Source: Nocardiopsis sp. YSL2 (GTDB lineage: Bacteria; Actinomycetota; Actinomycetes; Streptosporangiales; Streptosporangiaceae). Taken from it: 64,000 nt of DNA. The notes beneath the pieces were generated by a model. The model was given only the letters and a program-made list of their open reading frames with translations, ran no database searches and had not been told where the DNA came from. This document shows positions 1-9,978 of this stretch, piece by piece; position 1 is the first letter of the stretch, and each line of letters starts with the position of its first letter. The DNA lies in contig NZ_JAMOAO010000001.1 in the NCBI RefSeq assembly GCF_030555055.1, forward strand, positions 3,658,001-3,722,000. The letters are read 5' to 3'. Position numbers and translations under genes: made by a program.

Positions 1-884
1 TCGGTGCCCGGTGTCTCGGCGGCCATGACGGCGGCCTGGTCCACGGGCAGCACGCCCGAGGTGCGCTCGGCCTCCTCCAGTTCCGGCAGCAGGCCCAGCG
101 CGGCGCAGGCCGAGGGCAGCACGGCGGAGGCCGCCTGGACGTAGCCGCGGGCAGAGGGATGGAAGCGGTCCGGTCCGAACATGGCGGCGGGGTCGGACCG
201 GAAGTCGTCGGCGAGCAGATCGCTCAGGGAGACGGTGCGGCCGCCGGCCTCGGTGACCGCGATGGTCTGGGCGGCGGCGAGCTGGCGCGAGGCGCGGCGC
301 GCCACCGAGCGCAGCGGCCAGCCGATGGGGCGGACCGTGCCCAGGTCGGGGCAGGTCGCCACCACCACGGCGGTACCGTGCGCGACGAGGGCGGCGGTCG
401 CCTCGCGCAGCTGGGCGACGGCGTCGTTGGGCCGTACCCGGCGGATGACGTCGTTGGCGCCGATGAAGATCACGGCCACGTCGTAGCGGGAGGCCGGGTC
501 CAGGGCACCGGAGTGCGCCATCTGCGCGGCGAGGTTGGCCGAGGTGGCGCCGGGGGAGGCCGTGCACCGGAGCCGGACCCTCCGGTCGGCCGCGGCCGCC
601 AGGCCCGAGGCGAGCAGCACACCGGGTGTCTGAGCGGCCTCGGGGACGGCGAAGCCCGCGGCGGTCGAGTCGCCGATCATCAGCATGCGCAGGGGAGTGC
701 CGGGGCCGTCGCCGTAGACTCCGTTGACCTTCGGCCGCTGCCACGCGGTGACGCCGACCGCGCGTCTGGCGAGTCGGACCTGCAGGTACAGGAGCGCCAG
801 GGTGCCGCCGCCGACCAGGGTGATCCCGCCCCCGCCGAACGCGGTGGCCGCGGCAATGCGCCGTGCGCGAGCGGCTCGCAGCAT
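1..884 (-). CDS. SGNH/GDSL-family esterase, membrane-anchored (C-terminus cut by window edge)
   Basis: About 294 codons are visible and the frame runs off the left edge. The protein starts MLRAARARR, has one hydrophobic anchor at about residues 13-35, then the SGNH block I motif MIGDSTAAG with the nucleophile Ser at residue 73, a GANDV block III motif and a block V-like DRFHPS with the His. SGNH hydrolases cleave ester bonds of lipids or acyl-sugars; the anchor suggests action at the outer membrane face. The ATG is preceded by GGAGG 8 bases upstream. It is divergent from cbs, as the exported esterase Rv1075c lies near cbs in mycobacteria. The substrate cannot be told. Confidence 0.85.
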   Translation of the reverse strand, partial: MLRAARARRIAAATAFGGGGITLVGGGTLALLYLQVRLARRAVGVTAWQRPKVNGVYGDGPGTPLRMLMIGDSTAAGFAVPEAAQTPGVLLASGLAAAADRRVRLRCTASPGATSANLAAQMAHSGALDPASRYDVAVIFIGANDVIRRVRPNDAVAQLREATAALVAHGTAVVVATCPDLGTVRPIGWPLRSVARRASRQLAAAQTIAVTEAGGRTVSLSDLLADDFRSDPAAMFGPDRFHPSARGYVQAASAVLPSACAALGLLPELEEAERTSGVLPVDQAAVMAAETPGT

Positions 885-1260
885 CGGACAACCTCCGAGC
901 GTCGGACCCGCCTGCTCTCGGCGAGCCGGTTGGAAGCGAGGTTACCGGCGGGAAACCCCGGGGTCACGTACCTTCGCGGCACACCATCGGGTCCGTTGAG
1001 TGAGCAAATTCCAACGACCCGGACCAGGTGCGCGAGACCGGAGCCGGAGGCTGCCGGTCGGGAGTGCAAGCCCCTTCCCCGGGCGTAGCGCCCCCCAGGG
1101 AGAGCGGTGGGAGACGGGTGGGGAGAACGTTCCTGAAAGCGCCTGGTGGTGGCGTTAGAGTCTGGTTGGGATGGGCCGGACCGGCCCAGGGCCCCGGGCA
1201 CCGCCGGGGCGCGGAAACGGCGGGCCGAGGACCCGGTCGCCACGACGTTGAGGAGCCACC
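885..1260. other. Intergenic region between divergent esterase and cbs
   Basis: 376 bases with no convincing gene. It holds the esterase ribosome binding site at its left edge and an AGGAG site at 1251-1255 for cbs. A TAGAGT at about 1156-1161 could be a -10 element for cbs, leaving a leader of about 95 bases, but no clear -35 is seen. A loose dyad CGTTG...CAACG lies near 994-1016. Confidence 0.4.
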
Positions 1261-2628
<1,368 letters not shown>

Positions 2629-2636
2629 AGGTGTCC

Positions 2637-2679
2637 GGGCGCGGGGCCGGGGACGACGGCGGTCCCCCGCCCCGCGCCC
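2637..2679 (+). terminator. Terminator hairpin after cbs
   Basis: The cbs stop is followed by an 11-bp GC-rich arm plus a 6-bp arm with one mismatch between them (37-47 and 49-54 pairing with 62-67 and 69-79 of this line of sequence), around a 7-base loop. There is no U-tract, which is usual for actinobacteria. Confidence 0.6.
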
Positions 2680-2786
2680 CGCGCTTGCGCCCGCGCTCGG
2701 TGCTCCTGCCTGCGCGAATCCCGGGGGCGGTGCGGACAGACCGCACCGGACCACGCATACTCGGACACTGCTAATGTTCGCGGCAG

Positions 2787-2804
2787 TATTACTGGCAGGT
2801 AATA
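2787..2804 (+). promoter_or_regulatory. Palindrome abutting the acyltransferase start (possible repressor operator)
   Basis: TATTACTGGCAGGTAATA has perfect 6-bp arms around a 6-base centre and ends one base before the ATG at 2806. It is strikingly AT-rich for this genome and has the size and shape of TetR-type operators. It also covers the only weak Shine-Dalgarno-like AGG, so a bound repressor could block transcription or early elongation. Confidence 0.4.
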
Positions 2805-2805
2805 A

Positions 2806-3546
2806 ATGGGAGCACGCGTGTCGCGGCTGTTGTCCTGGATCATCCGCTCCGTCTGGTCGTTCGCCCGGAGCAACGCCGAAATCCGTGCGGACTCCAAGGC
2901 GTCCCGGAGGTTCGCGCGCTTCGGCGTCGGATCGGCGATCGCCTTCCCCACGGCCACCCTGTACGGGGAACCGTGGATCGAGATCGGCGTGCACACCGTG
3001 CTGGGCGCGGACATGACGCTCGCCGCGGGAATGGGCCCCGACTACGACCTGGGCGAGGGGACGGTCGTGCGCATCGGTTCCGGCTGCGCGATCGGCCGGG
3101 GCTCGCACATCGTCGCGCACAAGTCGGTGGACATCGGCGACCACGTCTACACGGGTCCGTACGTCTACATCACCGACCAGAACCACTCCTACACCAACAC
3201 CGAGATCCCCGTCGGCCTGCAGTGGCCCGTGGACGACCCCGTCAGCATCGGCGACGGCACCTGGGTGGGCGCCAACGCGGTGGTCCTGCCCGGCGTGCAC
3301 CTGGGACGCAACTGCGTCGTCGCGGCCGGGACCGTGGTGCGGCCCGGCCGGTACCCCGACCACAGCGTCATCGCGGGCGTGCCCGGCAAGGTCGTGCGCG
3401 CGTACGACCCCGAGCTGGGCTGGGAGCCGCCGATGCGCGAGACCGGGACGCCCACGCGGGTCCCGACCCCCGCCGCCGGACCGACTCCCGACCTGCCCGC
3501 CGAACCGCCCGAGCCGGGATCGTCCACCCGCTTCCCGCCCGCCTAG
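2806..3546 (+). CDS. Hexapeptide-repeat (left-handed beta-helix) acyltransferase
   Basis: 246 residues. After an arginine-rich N-terminus, residues about 50-200 show the imperfect hexapeptide pattern of LbH acetyltransferases (IGSGCAIGRGSHI, VDIGDHVYTG, VSIGDGTWVGANAVVLPGV) and the DQNHSY motif carrying the catalytic His of the Maa/NodL/WbbJ type. Such enzymes move acetyl groups from acetyl-CoA to sugars or surface polymers. The C-terminal 40 residues are Pro-rich and probably disordered. The ATG lies one base after the palindrome at 2787-2804 and has no good ribosome binding site, so it may be tightly regulated. The acceptor is unknown. Confidence 0.8.
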   Translation: MGARVSRLLSWIIRSVWSFARSNAEIRADSKASRRFARFGVGSAIAFPTATLYGEPWIEIGVHTVLGADMTLAAGMGPDYDLGEGTVVRIGSGCAIGRGSHIVAHKSVDIGDHVYTGPYVYITDQNHSYTNTEIPVGLQWPVDDPVSIGDGTWVGANAVVLPGVHLGRNCVVAAGTVVRPGRYPDHSVIAGVPGKVVRAYDPELGWEPPMRETGTPTRVPTPAAGPTPDLPAEPPEPGSSTRFPPA

Positions 3547-3700
3547 GGCGTGTTCCGTGGATGCCCAGGGTGTGGCGGGCCCGCGCCCGCCGGGCCGCCT
3601 CGCCTCCGGTGGGGGAGCGGCTGCCGCGGAGTGGGCCGGATCGCGACGCTGTGCAGGTGAAGCAGGGGTTGCGGGGGGCTCAGGCCACTATTGTGGCGGC

Positions 3701-4846
3701 ATGACGTTCGACGGGTTTGAAACGCTGGCCATCCACGCGGGCCAGGAACCGGACACCGGCACCGGGGCCGTAGTGGTACCGATCTACCAGACGAGCACCT
3801 ACGCGCAGGACGGCGTGGGCGGGCTGCGTCAGGGCTATGAGTACTCGCGCACCGGCAACCCCACGCGCGCCGCGCTGGAGGAGTGCCTGGCCGCCCTGGA
3901 GGCGGGTACGCGCGGGCTGGCCTTCGCCTCCGGCATGGCCGCCGAGGACACCCTGCTGCGCACGGTCCTGTCTCCGGGCGACCACATCATCATCCCCGGC
4001 GACGCCTACGGGGGCACGTTCCGCCTGATCTCCAAGGTGGTCGAGCGCTGGGGCGTGGCCTGGGACGCGGTCGACCAGAGCGACCCGGAGGCCGTGCGGG
4101 CGGCGGTGCGCCCCGAGACCAGGGTGGTGTGGACCGAGACTCCCACCAACCCCCTGCTCAACATCACCGACATCGAGGCGGTCGCGTCGATCGCCCACGA
4201 CGCCGGCGCTCTGCACGTCGTGGACAACACCTTCGCCTCGCCCTACCTCCAGCAGCCGCTGGCCCTGGGCGCGGACGTGGTGGTGCACTCCACCACGAAG
4301 TACCTGGGCGGGCACTCCGACGTGGTCGGGGGCGCTCTGGTGGTCGCCGACGCCGGGCTCGGGGAACGGCTGGCCTTCCACCAGAACACCATGGGTGCCA
4401 TTCCGGGGCCCTTCGACTCCTGGCTGACCCTGCGCGGAGTCAAGACTCTGGGTGTGCGGATGGACCGGCACAGTGCCAACGCCGAGCGGGTCGTGGCCGC
4501 GCTGGAGGGCCACCCGGCGGTTCGGCGCGTGTACTACCCCGGGCTGGACGCGCATCCGGGGCACAAGGTCGCCGAACGGCAGATGCGTGCCTTCGGGGGG
4601 ATGGTCTCCTTCGCTCTGCGCGACGGGGAGAAGGCGGCGTTGGAGCTGTGTGAGCGAACCGAGGTCTTCACGCTGGGCGAGTCCCTGGGCGGGGTGGAGT
4701 CCCTGATCGAGCATCCCGGGCGGATGACGCACGCGTCCACCGCGGGTTCCCCGCTGGAGGTTCCGGCCGATCTGGTGCGGATCTCCGTCGGTATCGAGTC
4801 GGGTGACGACCTGGTGGCGGACCTGCTGGGGGCGTTGGAGGGCTGA
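3701..4846 (+). CDS. metB: Cystathionine gamma-synthase/lyase family PLP enzyme
   Basis: 381 residues of the Cys/Met metabolism PLP family: SRTGNPTR near 49-56, VVDNTFASPYLQ, and the PLP lysine in HSTTKYLGGHSD (K200). The enzyme either joins an activated homoserine to cysteine (gamma-synthase) or splits cystathionine (gamma-lyase); sequence alone does not separate the two. The ATG at 3701 was chosen because family similarity starts there; longer in-frame starts add only low-complexity sequence. A CACTAT at 3686-3691 lies 9 bases before the ATG, so the message may be leaderless. It follows cbs as in mycobacteria (Rv1077/Rv1079). Confidence 0.9.
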   Translation: MTFDGFETLAIHAGQEPDTGTGAVVVPIYQTSTYAQDGVGGLRQGYEYSRTGNPTRAALEECLAALEAGTRGLAFASGMAAEDTLLRTVLSPGDHIIIPGDAYGGTFRLISKVVERWGVAWDAVDQSDPEAVRAAVRPETRVVWTETPTNPLLNITDIEAVASIAHDAGALHVVDNTFASPYLQQPLALGADVVVHSTTKYLGGHSDVVGGALVVADAGLGERLAFHQNTMGAIPGPFDSWLTLRGVKTLGVRMDRHSANAERVVAALEGHPAVRRVYYPGLDAHPGHKVAERQMRAFGGMVSFALRDGEKAALELCERTEVFTLGESLGGVESLIEHPGRMTHASTAGSPLEVPADLVRISVGIESGDDLVADLLGALEG

Positions 4847-4981
4847 CCGTCGCCCCGGGCCGCCGGGGGAGGGGCCGAGCCGGTCGGTGCGCGCTCGCAC
4901 GGTCCTGCCGTGAGGGCGCCCCGGCCACTCTGCCGGGCCCTTCACGGCGTGTCCTTCGTGGTGGGGGAGCTGCCGCGGGGG

Positions 4982-5257
4982 TCAGACCGCGGAGGGAGTG
5001 CGCTCCCGGAGGGCGGCCCGCGTACGGGCCGTGCGGTCGGTGCGGCCCCGGCGCCCGGCGGTGGCGCCGTTGGCGAAGCGCAGTCCGACGACGAGGCTGC
5101 CGGTGCGGGAGAGGGCACTGTTGTCGTCCTCCTCGCGGAGGGAGCGGTAGCGCCCGCTGTTGTCCTGGCGGCGGATGCCGATGGAGATGGCGAGGAAGAA
5201 TCCCGCGGCCAGGCCCAGGAGTACGAGGCCGATGAATGCGATGAAGACGGGGATCAT
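4982..5257 (-). CDS. Small membrane protein, one transmembrane helix
   Basis: 91 residues beginning MIPVFIAFIGLVLLGLAAGF: a single N-terminal helix (about 3-25) and a polar, basic cytoplasmic tail with RRQDNSGRYRSLREEDD. No family is recognised. The ATG at 5257 has an AAGGTG site 7 bases upstream; longer in-frame starts add non-hydrophobic, arginine-rich sequence and were rejected. It is convergent with metB and divergent from the GntR gene at 5561. Confidence 0.6.
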   Translation of the reverse strand: MIPVFIAFIGLVLLGLAAGFFLAISIGIRRQDNSGRYRSLREEDDNSALSRTGSLVVGLRFANGATAGRRGRTDRTARTRAALRERTPSAV

Positions 5258-5560
5258 ACTGGTCACCTTCGGGTCGGGGGCGGTCAGTTCGTCGTTCGCC
5301 CCCAGGTGCTGTGGGGCGGGTCGGTCCGTGTCGTCACGATGCGTGTTCCGTCGGTGGTGGGCGGAGATCCGTCGGTCGGATCGGGCTGTGCTGTGATCTT
5401 CTCCCTTCCAGGTGTTCTTCCGGCAGCTCCGCCGTGGACTCAGTGTGGCCTTCACTTAAGATGGGCCTGTGAGAACCGGATGGACGTGTTTGGCTGGTGT
5501 TCCGATCACCTTGTTGGTACAAGTTGACCTGACCCATTGATACCCCCAGAGGGCTGACGT
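5258..5560. other. Divergent control region before the GntR pair
   Basis: 303 bases without a gene. Near the GntR start it contains CTTGTTGGTACAAG (5510-5523; 5-bp arms, 4-base centre) followed directly by TTGACC (5524-5529). A dyad of this kind is a plausible autoregulatory site for a GntR/UTRA protein, but no correctly spaced -10 was found. Confidence 0.35.
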
Positions 5561-6292
5561 ATGCGGGCAGAAAGTAGATATCGACAAATCGCTCGGACCC
5601 TGCGTCGGGAGATTCAGGAGGGAAGTCTGCCCCGGGGCGATCAGCTGCCGTCGGAGAAGCAGCTGGAAGAGCGCTTCGACGCGTCCCGCAACACGATCAG
5701 GCTCGCGCTGGGCATGCTGCGCAACCAGGGCCTCATCCTCAGCAGGCCGGGCCGCGGCCACTTCGTCCAGCACATCGTGCCGGAGACCTTCTACGCCACC
5801 CGCACCAAGGGCGGTCCCGACGGGCTCAACGAGTCGGCCCTGTCCGGGCAGACCCTGGAGGAGCTCCAGCTGCTGAGCGCCACGGTCGACATCGCGAGCC
5901 GCCTGCGCGTCTCCGAGGGCGACATGACCGTCGTGCGTCGGATGTACCGGTTCTCGGGTGAGCAGTCCGGCTCCATCGCCTCGGCGTACTACCCCATGGA
6001 ACTCGTCCAGGGCACGCCGCTCATGCTGCCCGAGGACGTCGAGAGCGCCCTGGTGGTGCTGCTCGAACACGGTCACCGGCAGGTCGGCTACGTCGACGAG
6101 CTGCAGACCCGTATGCCCACGCCACAGGAGACGTCACAACTCGAACTTCCCCCGGGAGTCCCGGTTCTGGACGTCCACCGCACCGACTACTCCGAGGACC
6201 GCCCGATCAGACTGGTGCACACTGTGTACGCCGGGTACAGCATCCGGTACCAGTTCGAACACGGCAACCTCAAGGCCTACCACCGGGACTGA
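5561..6292 (+). CDS. GntR-family regulator with UTRA domain (first of a tandem pair)
   Basis: 243 residues. An N-terminal winged helix (about 5-72; YRQIARTLRREIQEG, LPSEKQLEERFDASRNTIRLAL, RPGRGHFV) is followed by a UTRA effector-binding domain (about 85-240), the HutC/FarR subgroup. Such proteins are usually repressors released by small metabolites. No metabolic gene sits beside it; instead a second UTRA regulator starts 8 bases downstream, so the two are co-transcribed. The effector and targets are unknown. Confidence 0.85.
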   Translation: MRAESRYRQIARTLRREIQEGSLPRGDQLPSEKQLEERFDASRNTIRLALGMLRNQGLILSRPGRGHFVQHIVPETFYATRTKGGPDGLNESALSGQTLEELQLLSATVDIASRLRVSEGDMTVVRRMYRFSGEQSGSIASAYYPMELVQGTPLMLPEDVESALVVLLEHGHRQVGYVDELQTRMPTPQETSQLELPPGVPVLDVHRTDYSEDRPIRLVHTVYAGYSIRYQFEHGNLKAYHRD

Positions 6293-6300
6293 GCCACCAC

Positions 6301-7113
6301 ATGAGCACGTCGAGGAAGACCGTGGTCGCCGACCACCTGCGCGAGGCGCTCGGGCGGGGTGACTACCAGCCGGGTGACCGCCTGCCGGGTGAGGAGGAGC
6401 TCGCCGAGCGCTTCGACGTCTCGCGCGCCACCGCGCGGCTCGGCATGCGCATCCTCCAGGACGAGGGCCGCATCACCATCCAGCCTGGCCGCGGTGCCTT
6501 CGCGGCCGATCACCAGCCCATCATCCACCTCGCCGCGCCGATCTCCGGCGGCAGCGACTCCGAGCGGTTCGAGGCCGGCTACCAGCCGCACCTGCGCGAG
6601 GCGGGTTACTACCAGGTCGACGAGAAGATCAAGGTCAGCCTGGACACCATGCGCCCGAAGGTCGCCAAGCGGCTGCGCTTCGAGGCCGACGAGAACGGCC
6701 CCTACGGCGGGCTCGTGGTCATCCGTTCCTGCGAACGTTTCGTCGAGGGCGGGCTGTGGCAGTCCCAGGTCACCTACTTCCCCTTCAGCATCGCCAACAG
6801 CACCGCCCTCATGTCTCCCGCGCCCCTCGACGAGGGGGTCAGCGCGGTGCTGCGCGAGCTCGGGTACCGCGAGGACTGGAACTGGGACATCGTCGGTGCG
6901 CGGATGCCCTCCCAGGACGAGGCCGACTCGTTCGGGCTCGGTCCCGGGATCCCGCTGCTCGTCCAGGAGCGCGTGGCGCACGAGGGCGAGCGCCCGCTGC
7001 GGTTCACCGAGACGATCATGCCCGCCAACCGGCACCAGCTGCTGTACTCGGGCGGCGACGCCCCCGAGGAGCTGTTGCTGATGGCCTCGGACGTCAACAT
7101 CTTCGAGCGCTGA
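6301..7113 (+). CDS. GntR-family regulator with UTRA domain (second of a tandem pair)
   Basis: 270 residues, same architecture as its upstream neighbour: winged helix at about 5-72 (VADHLREALGRGDYQPGDRLPGEEELAERFDVSRATARL, split here only by reading, with PGRGAFA at the wing) and a UTRA domain to about 260. It diverges clearly from the first copy, so the duplication is old or the pair was assembled. It converges on the VWA gene with a gap of six bases. The two could form homodimers on different sites or a heterodimer; the sequence does not decide. Confidence 0.85.
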   Translation: MSTSRKTVVADHLREALGRGDYQPGDRLPGEEELAERFDVSRATARLGMRILQDEGRITIQPGRGAFAADHQPIIHLAAPISGGSDSERFEAGYQPHLREAGYYQVDEKIKVSLDTMRPKVAKRLRFEADENGPYGGLVVIRSCERFVEGGLWQSQVTYFPFSIANSTALMSPAPLDEGVSAVLRELGYREDWNWDIVGARMPSQDEADSFGLGPGIPLLVQERVAHEGERPLRFTETIMPANRHQLLYSGGDAPEELLLMASDVNIFER

Positions 7114-7119
7114 TCCGGG

Positions 7120-8244
7120 TCAGCGCCGCCGGTACCGGTCCAGGACCAGGGGGCCGAGGAGGTCGGCGTCGGCGTCCACGACCCGCACGCCCCGACGGCG
7201 CTCGACCAGGGCCCGGAACGCGCGCAGCCGGGGGTCGTCGGCCAACAGGACGAAGGTGACCTCGGCGCCCGCGCGCAGCACCGCGTCCAGTTCGGCGAGG
7301 GTCGCCTCGAGCGTGCGCGGCACGGGGGGCCAGGCGAACCGCGCGCCGCCGTCCTCGCCCAGATGGGCGGTGGGTTCGCCGTCGGTGACCACCAGGACCC
7401 GGGGCACGAGCCCGCGATGCCGTCGCAGGTGGCCCCGTGCCAGGCGCAGGGCGTGGTGCAGGTTGGTGCCGGGGACGCGGCGCCAGTCGTGCGCGACCAG
7501 CTCGGCGGGGGTGAGCTCGACCGCGCTCTCGCCGAAGCCGACCACCTGCACCCGGTCCTCGGGGTAACGCGTACGGACCAGGGCGTGCAGGGCCAGGGCC
7601 GCCCGGGTGGCGGCCTCGTGCAGCGAGCGCGTCACCATCGAGTGGGACAGGTCGATGAGCAGGGAGACCGCCGCGGCGGACTCCGGTTCGGTCTCGGCGA
7701 CCCGCAGGTCCTCGGGGAGCAGGGAGGGGCCCGCCGCGCGGGCGCGGCGCAGGGCCGCCTCGCGCGCGGTGGCGGGCGCGTCGAGCGGCCGGTCCCCGGC
7801 GGCCTCGTACGGCAGGAACGCGCCTGTGGGCTCGCCGGTGGCCCCGCCGGGGCCCGCGGGGCCCGCGTGCCCGCCGGGGAGCGCGCCCCGGCCCTTCTCG
7901 AAGTCGCGCAGCGCCGCGTCGCCGAGGCGGCGGAGCTCGCGGGGGCTGAGGCCGTGGTCGGCCGAGTCCAGGCGGGCCCGGGCCGCCTCGCCCTCCGGGC
8001 CCAGCAGGCGGCGCAGGTCGGCGGGGTCCATCTCGGCCAGTGCCGCGCGATCGCCCTCCCCGTAGCGGGACAGGGCCGCCTCCAGAGCGGCCAGTTCCGC
8101 GCGGTGGGCGTCGGAGTCCGCCTCGGCCGCCGCCACCAGGGCACGGAGCTCGTCGACGGCTCGCAGGGCCGCGTCGGCCGGCGGATCGGGCTCGGCCAAC
8201 GGGTCGGGGCCGCCGGTGTAGCGGCGGTATCGGAACCGTCCCAC
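7120..8244 (-). CDS. VWA-domain protein partnered with MoxR-type ATPase
   Basis: 374 residues. The N-terminal half is Ala/Arg/Asp-rich and helical. The C-terminal half is a von Willebrand A domain with the MIDAS motif DLSHS, a conserved Thr in GTNLHHAL and an Asp in VVTDGEPT. It lies downstream of the MoxR AAA ATPase gene on the same strand, the usual arrangement for MoxR/VWA pairs related to the magnesium chelatase BchI/BchD logic, which remodel or insert metals into client proteins. No chelatase substrate pathway is nearby. The gap from the ATPase holds the 91-bp tandem repeat. Confidence 0.8.
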   Translation of the reverse strand: MGRFRYRRYTGGPDPLAEPDPPADAALRAVDELRALVAAAEADSDAHRAELAALEAALSRYGEGDRAALAEMDPADLRRLLGPEGEAARARLDSADHGLSPRELRRLGDAALRDFEKGRGALPGGHAGPAGPGGATGEPTGAFLPYEAAGDRPLDAPATAREAALRRARAAGPSLLPEDLRVAETEPESAAAVSLLIDLSHSMVTRSLHEAATRAALALHALVRTRYPEDRVQVVGFGESAVELTPAELVAHDWRRVPGTNLHHALRLARGHLRRHRGLVPRVLVVTDGEPTAHLGEDGGARFAWPPVPRTLEATLAELDAVLRAGAEVTFVLLADDPRLRAFRALVERRRGVRVVDADADLLGPLVLDRYRRR

Positions 8245-8245
8245 C

Positions 8246-8508
8246 CGTCTCCCTCCATCGCCCCGGGTGTCCGCTGTGCGGAGGGTGGGGGGCTTCCACC
8301 CTCAACGGAGGCGCGATGCGCCCGGTTCCTTCCTGCCGTCTCCCTCCATCGCCCCGGGTGTCCGCTGCGCGGAGGGTGGGGGGCTTCCACCCTCAACGGT
8401 GGCGCGATGCGCCCGGTTCCTTCCTGCCGTCTCCCTCCATCGCCCCGGGTGTCCGCTGTGCGGAGGGTGGGGGGCTTCCACCCTCAACGGTGGCGCGATG
8501 CGCCCGGT
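8246..8508. repeat. 91-bp tandem repeat, about 2.9 copies
   Basis: Three copies start at 8246, 8337 and 8428 with an exact 91-base period and only a few substitutions; the third diverges after the CCCGGT at 8503-8508. Each unit includes a perfect 8-bp hairpin GAGGGTGG / CCACCCTC with a 7-base loop (first copy 8281-8303) followed by CAACGG. The block fills the space between the MoxR ATPase stop and the VWA start. A diverged relative is found in frame inside the DUF255 gene near 18690-18750, so this is a dispersed family and not a local slip. Confidence 0.9.
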
Positions 8509-8544
8509 GCCCCCTCGCGGCGTCCCCGACGCCGTCATAGGCGG

Positions 8545-9966
8545 TCAGAAACGGTAGACGCCGCCGTCGGGGACGGTGTCCTTCGACAGCCTCCGTTCCA
8601 GGAACAGCCCTTCGAGGGCGAACTCCACCACCGCCGCCGCCAACCCCGGTGTCGGCGGTCCGTCCTGTTCCTCGGGCGCCGCACGGGAGATCATGTCGGC
8701 CAGCCCCGGCACCCCGCCGACCCGGCGCAGCAGCTCCGCGGCTCCGACCAGGTCGCCGGTCTCCACCGTGGCACCACCGGAGAACCGGTCACCGAGCGGC
8801 GACAGGTCCGCCTCGCCCAGCCGCTCGCGGAAGACCTCGGCGGTCGCCCGGCGCAGCAGGGCGTGCAACACGTCCGCCTCCCGGCCCTCGGCGGCGATGT
8901 CGAACTCGACCTTGCCGAGAAGCGGCTCCACCACCGCGGGCAGGTCGCACACCCGGGCGACGGGCACTTCCTCGCCGACCATGGCCGCCCGGCGCAGGGC
9001 GGACGCGGCCACGGTCTCCGCGGCGGCCACCGAGAAGCGCACGGAGACCCCCGAGCGGGGATCCACCTTCTTGCTCGCCCGGACCAGCCGGGTGAAGCGC
9101 GCCACGGCCTCCAACAGGTGCGAGGGCACGCACGTGCCCGTCGGCAGGTCCGCCTCCTGCCGGATCAGCGCCAGTTCGTCGTCGAGCTCGGGCGGATAAT
9201 GGGTCCGCACCTGGGCCCCGAAGCGGTCCTTGAGCGGCGTCACGATCCGCCCCCGGTTCGTGTAGTCCTCCGGGTTGGCGCTCGCCACCACCAGGATGTC
9301 CAGGGGCAGGCGCAGGGTGTACCCGCGGATCTGGAGGTCGCGTTCCTCCAACACGTTGAACAGCGCCACCTGGGCGCGCGCGGGCAGGTCCGGCAGCTCG
9401 TTCACGCAGAACACGCCCCTGTTGGCGCGCGGCACCAGTCCGTAGTGCACGGTCTCGGGATCACCGAGCGAGCGCCCCTCGGCCAGCCGTGCCGGATCCA
9501 CGTCCCCGATCAGTTCGCCGACCCCGGTGTCGGGCGTGCCCAGCTTCTCGCCGTAGCGCTCCCGGCGGTGCCGCCAGACCACGGGCAGGGCGTCGCCCTC
9601 CTCCGACGAGCGCCGTCGGCAGCCGGGGCAGGCGGGGGCGTAGGGGTGGTCGTTGATCGGGCAGTCGGCGACGGCCGGGGACCACTCGTCGAGCAGGGCG
9701 GCGACGGCGCGGATCAGCCGGCTCTTGCCCTGACCGCGCTCGCCCAACAGCACGATGTCGTGCCCGGCCAGCAAGGCCCGTTCCACCTGGGGGAGCACGG
9801 TGGCGTCGAAGCCGTGCACGCCCGGGAAGCGGGCCTCGCCGGCGCCCATGCGCCGGAGCAGGTTCTCCCGCACCTCGACGGCGACGGGCCGGTGGACGTG
9901 GCCGGACGCGCGCAGGCCGGCGAGGGTGAGGGGAAGACCGGTCGGCGGGGGTGAGTCGTGGGTCAC
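8545..9966 (-). CDS. MoxR-type AAA+ ATPase (magnesium-chelatase-like)
   Basis: 473 residues. Walker A is LLGERGQGKSR; a CxxC-type cysteine cluster (CPINDHPYAPACPGC) sits in an insertion after it; Walker B and sensor 1 follow with VNELPDLPARAQVALFNVLEE and VVASANPED, the latter typical of the MoxR/BchI clade. GTG at 9966 was chosen over longer starts because a TACACT -10 box lies 6 bases upstream and the family similarity begins soon after. It is the motor partner of the VWA protein at 7120 and is divergent from the FIST gene. Confidence 0.85.
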   Translation of the reverse strand: MTHDSPPPTGLPLTLAGLRASGHVHRPVAVEVRENLLRRMGAGEARFPGVHGFDATVLPQVERALLAGHDIVLLGERGQGKSRLIRAVAALLDEWSPAVADCPINDHPYAPACPGCRRRSSEEGDALPVVWRHRRERYGEKLGTPDTGVGELIGDVDPARLAEGRSLGDPETVHYGLVPRANRGVFCVNELPDLPARAQVALFNVLEERDLQIRGYTLRLPLDILVVASANPEDYTNRGRIVTPLKDRFGAQVRTHYPPELDDELALIRQEADLPTGTCVPSHLLEAVARFTRLVRASKKVDPRSGVSVRFSVAAAETVAASALRRAAMVGEEVPVARVCDLPAVVEPLLGKVEFDIAAEGREADVLHALLRRATAEVFRERLGEADLSPLGDRFSGGATVETGDLVGAAELLRRVGGVPGLADMISRAAPEEQDGPPTPGLAAAVVEFALEGLFLERRLSKDTVPDGGVYRF

Positions 9967-9972
9967 TCCCGC

Positions 9973-9978
9973 AGTGTA
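9973..9978 (-). promoter_or_regulatory. -10 box for leaderless MoxR transcript
   Basis: TACACT on the minus strand is separated by six bases from the GTG at 9966, the spacing expected if transcription starts on the start codon itself. No clear -35 is visible. Confidence 0.45.

Noticed and set aside
4847..4981. Terminator between metB and the small membrane protein gene
   Set aside because: Only a 5-bp stem (CACGG/CCGTG) was found, too weak to list.
8246..8508. CRISPR array
   Set aside because: The whole 91-base unit is repeated, with no short repeat plus variable spacers, and no cas genes are near.
7120..9966. Magnesium chelatase for tetrapyrrole synthesis
   Set aside because: The AAA/VWA pair is of the same broad type, but no ChlH/CobN-like subunit or tetrapyrrole gene is present, so a MoxR/VWA chaperone system is the safer call.
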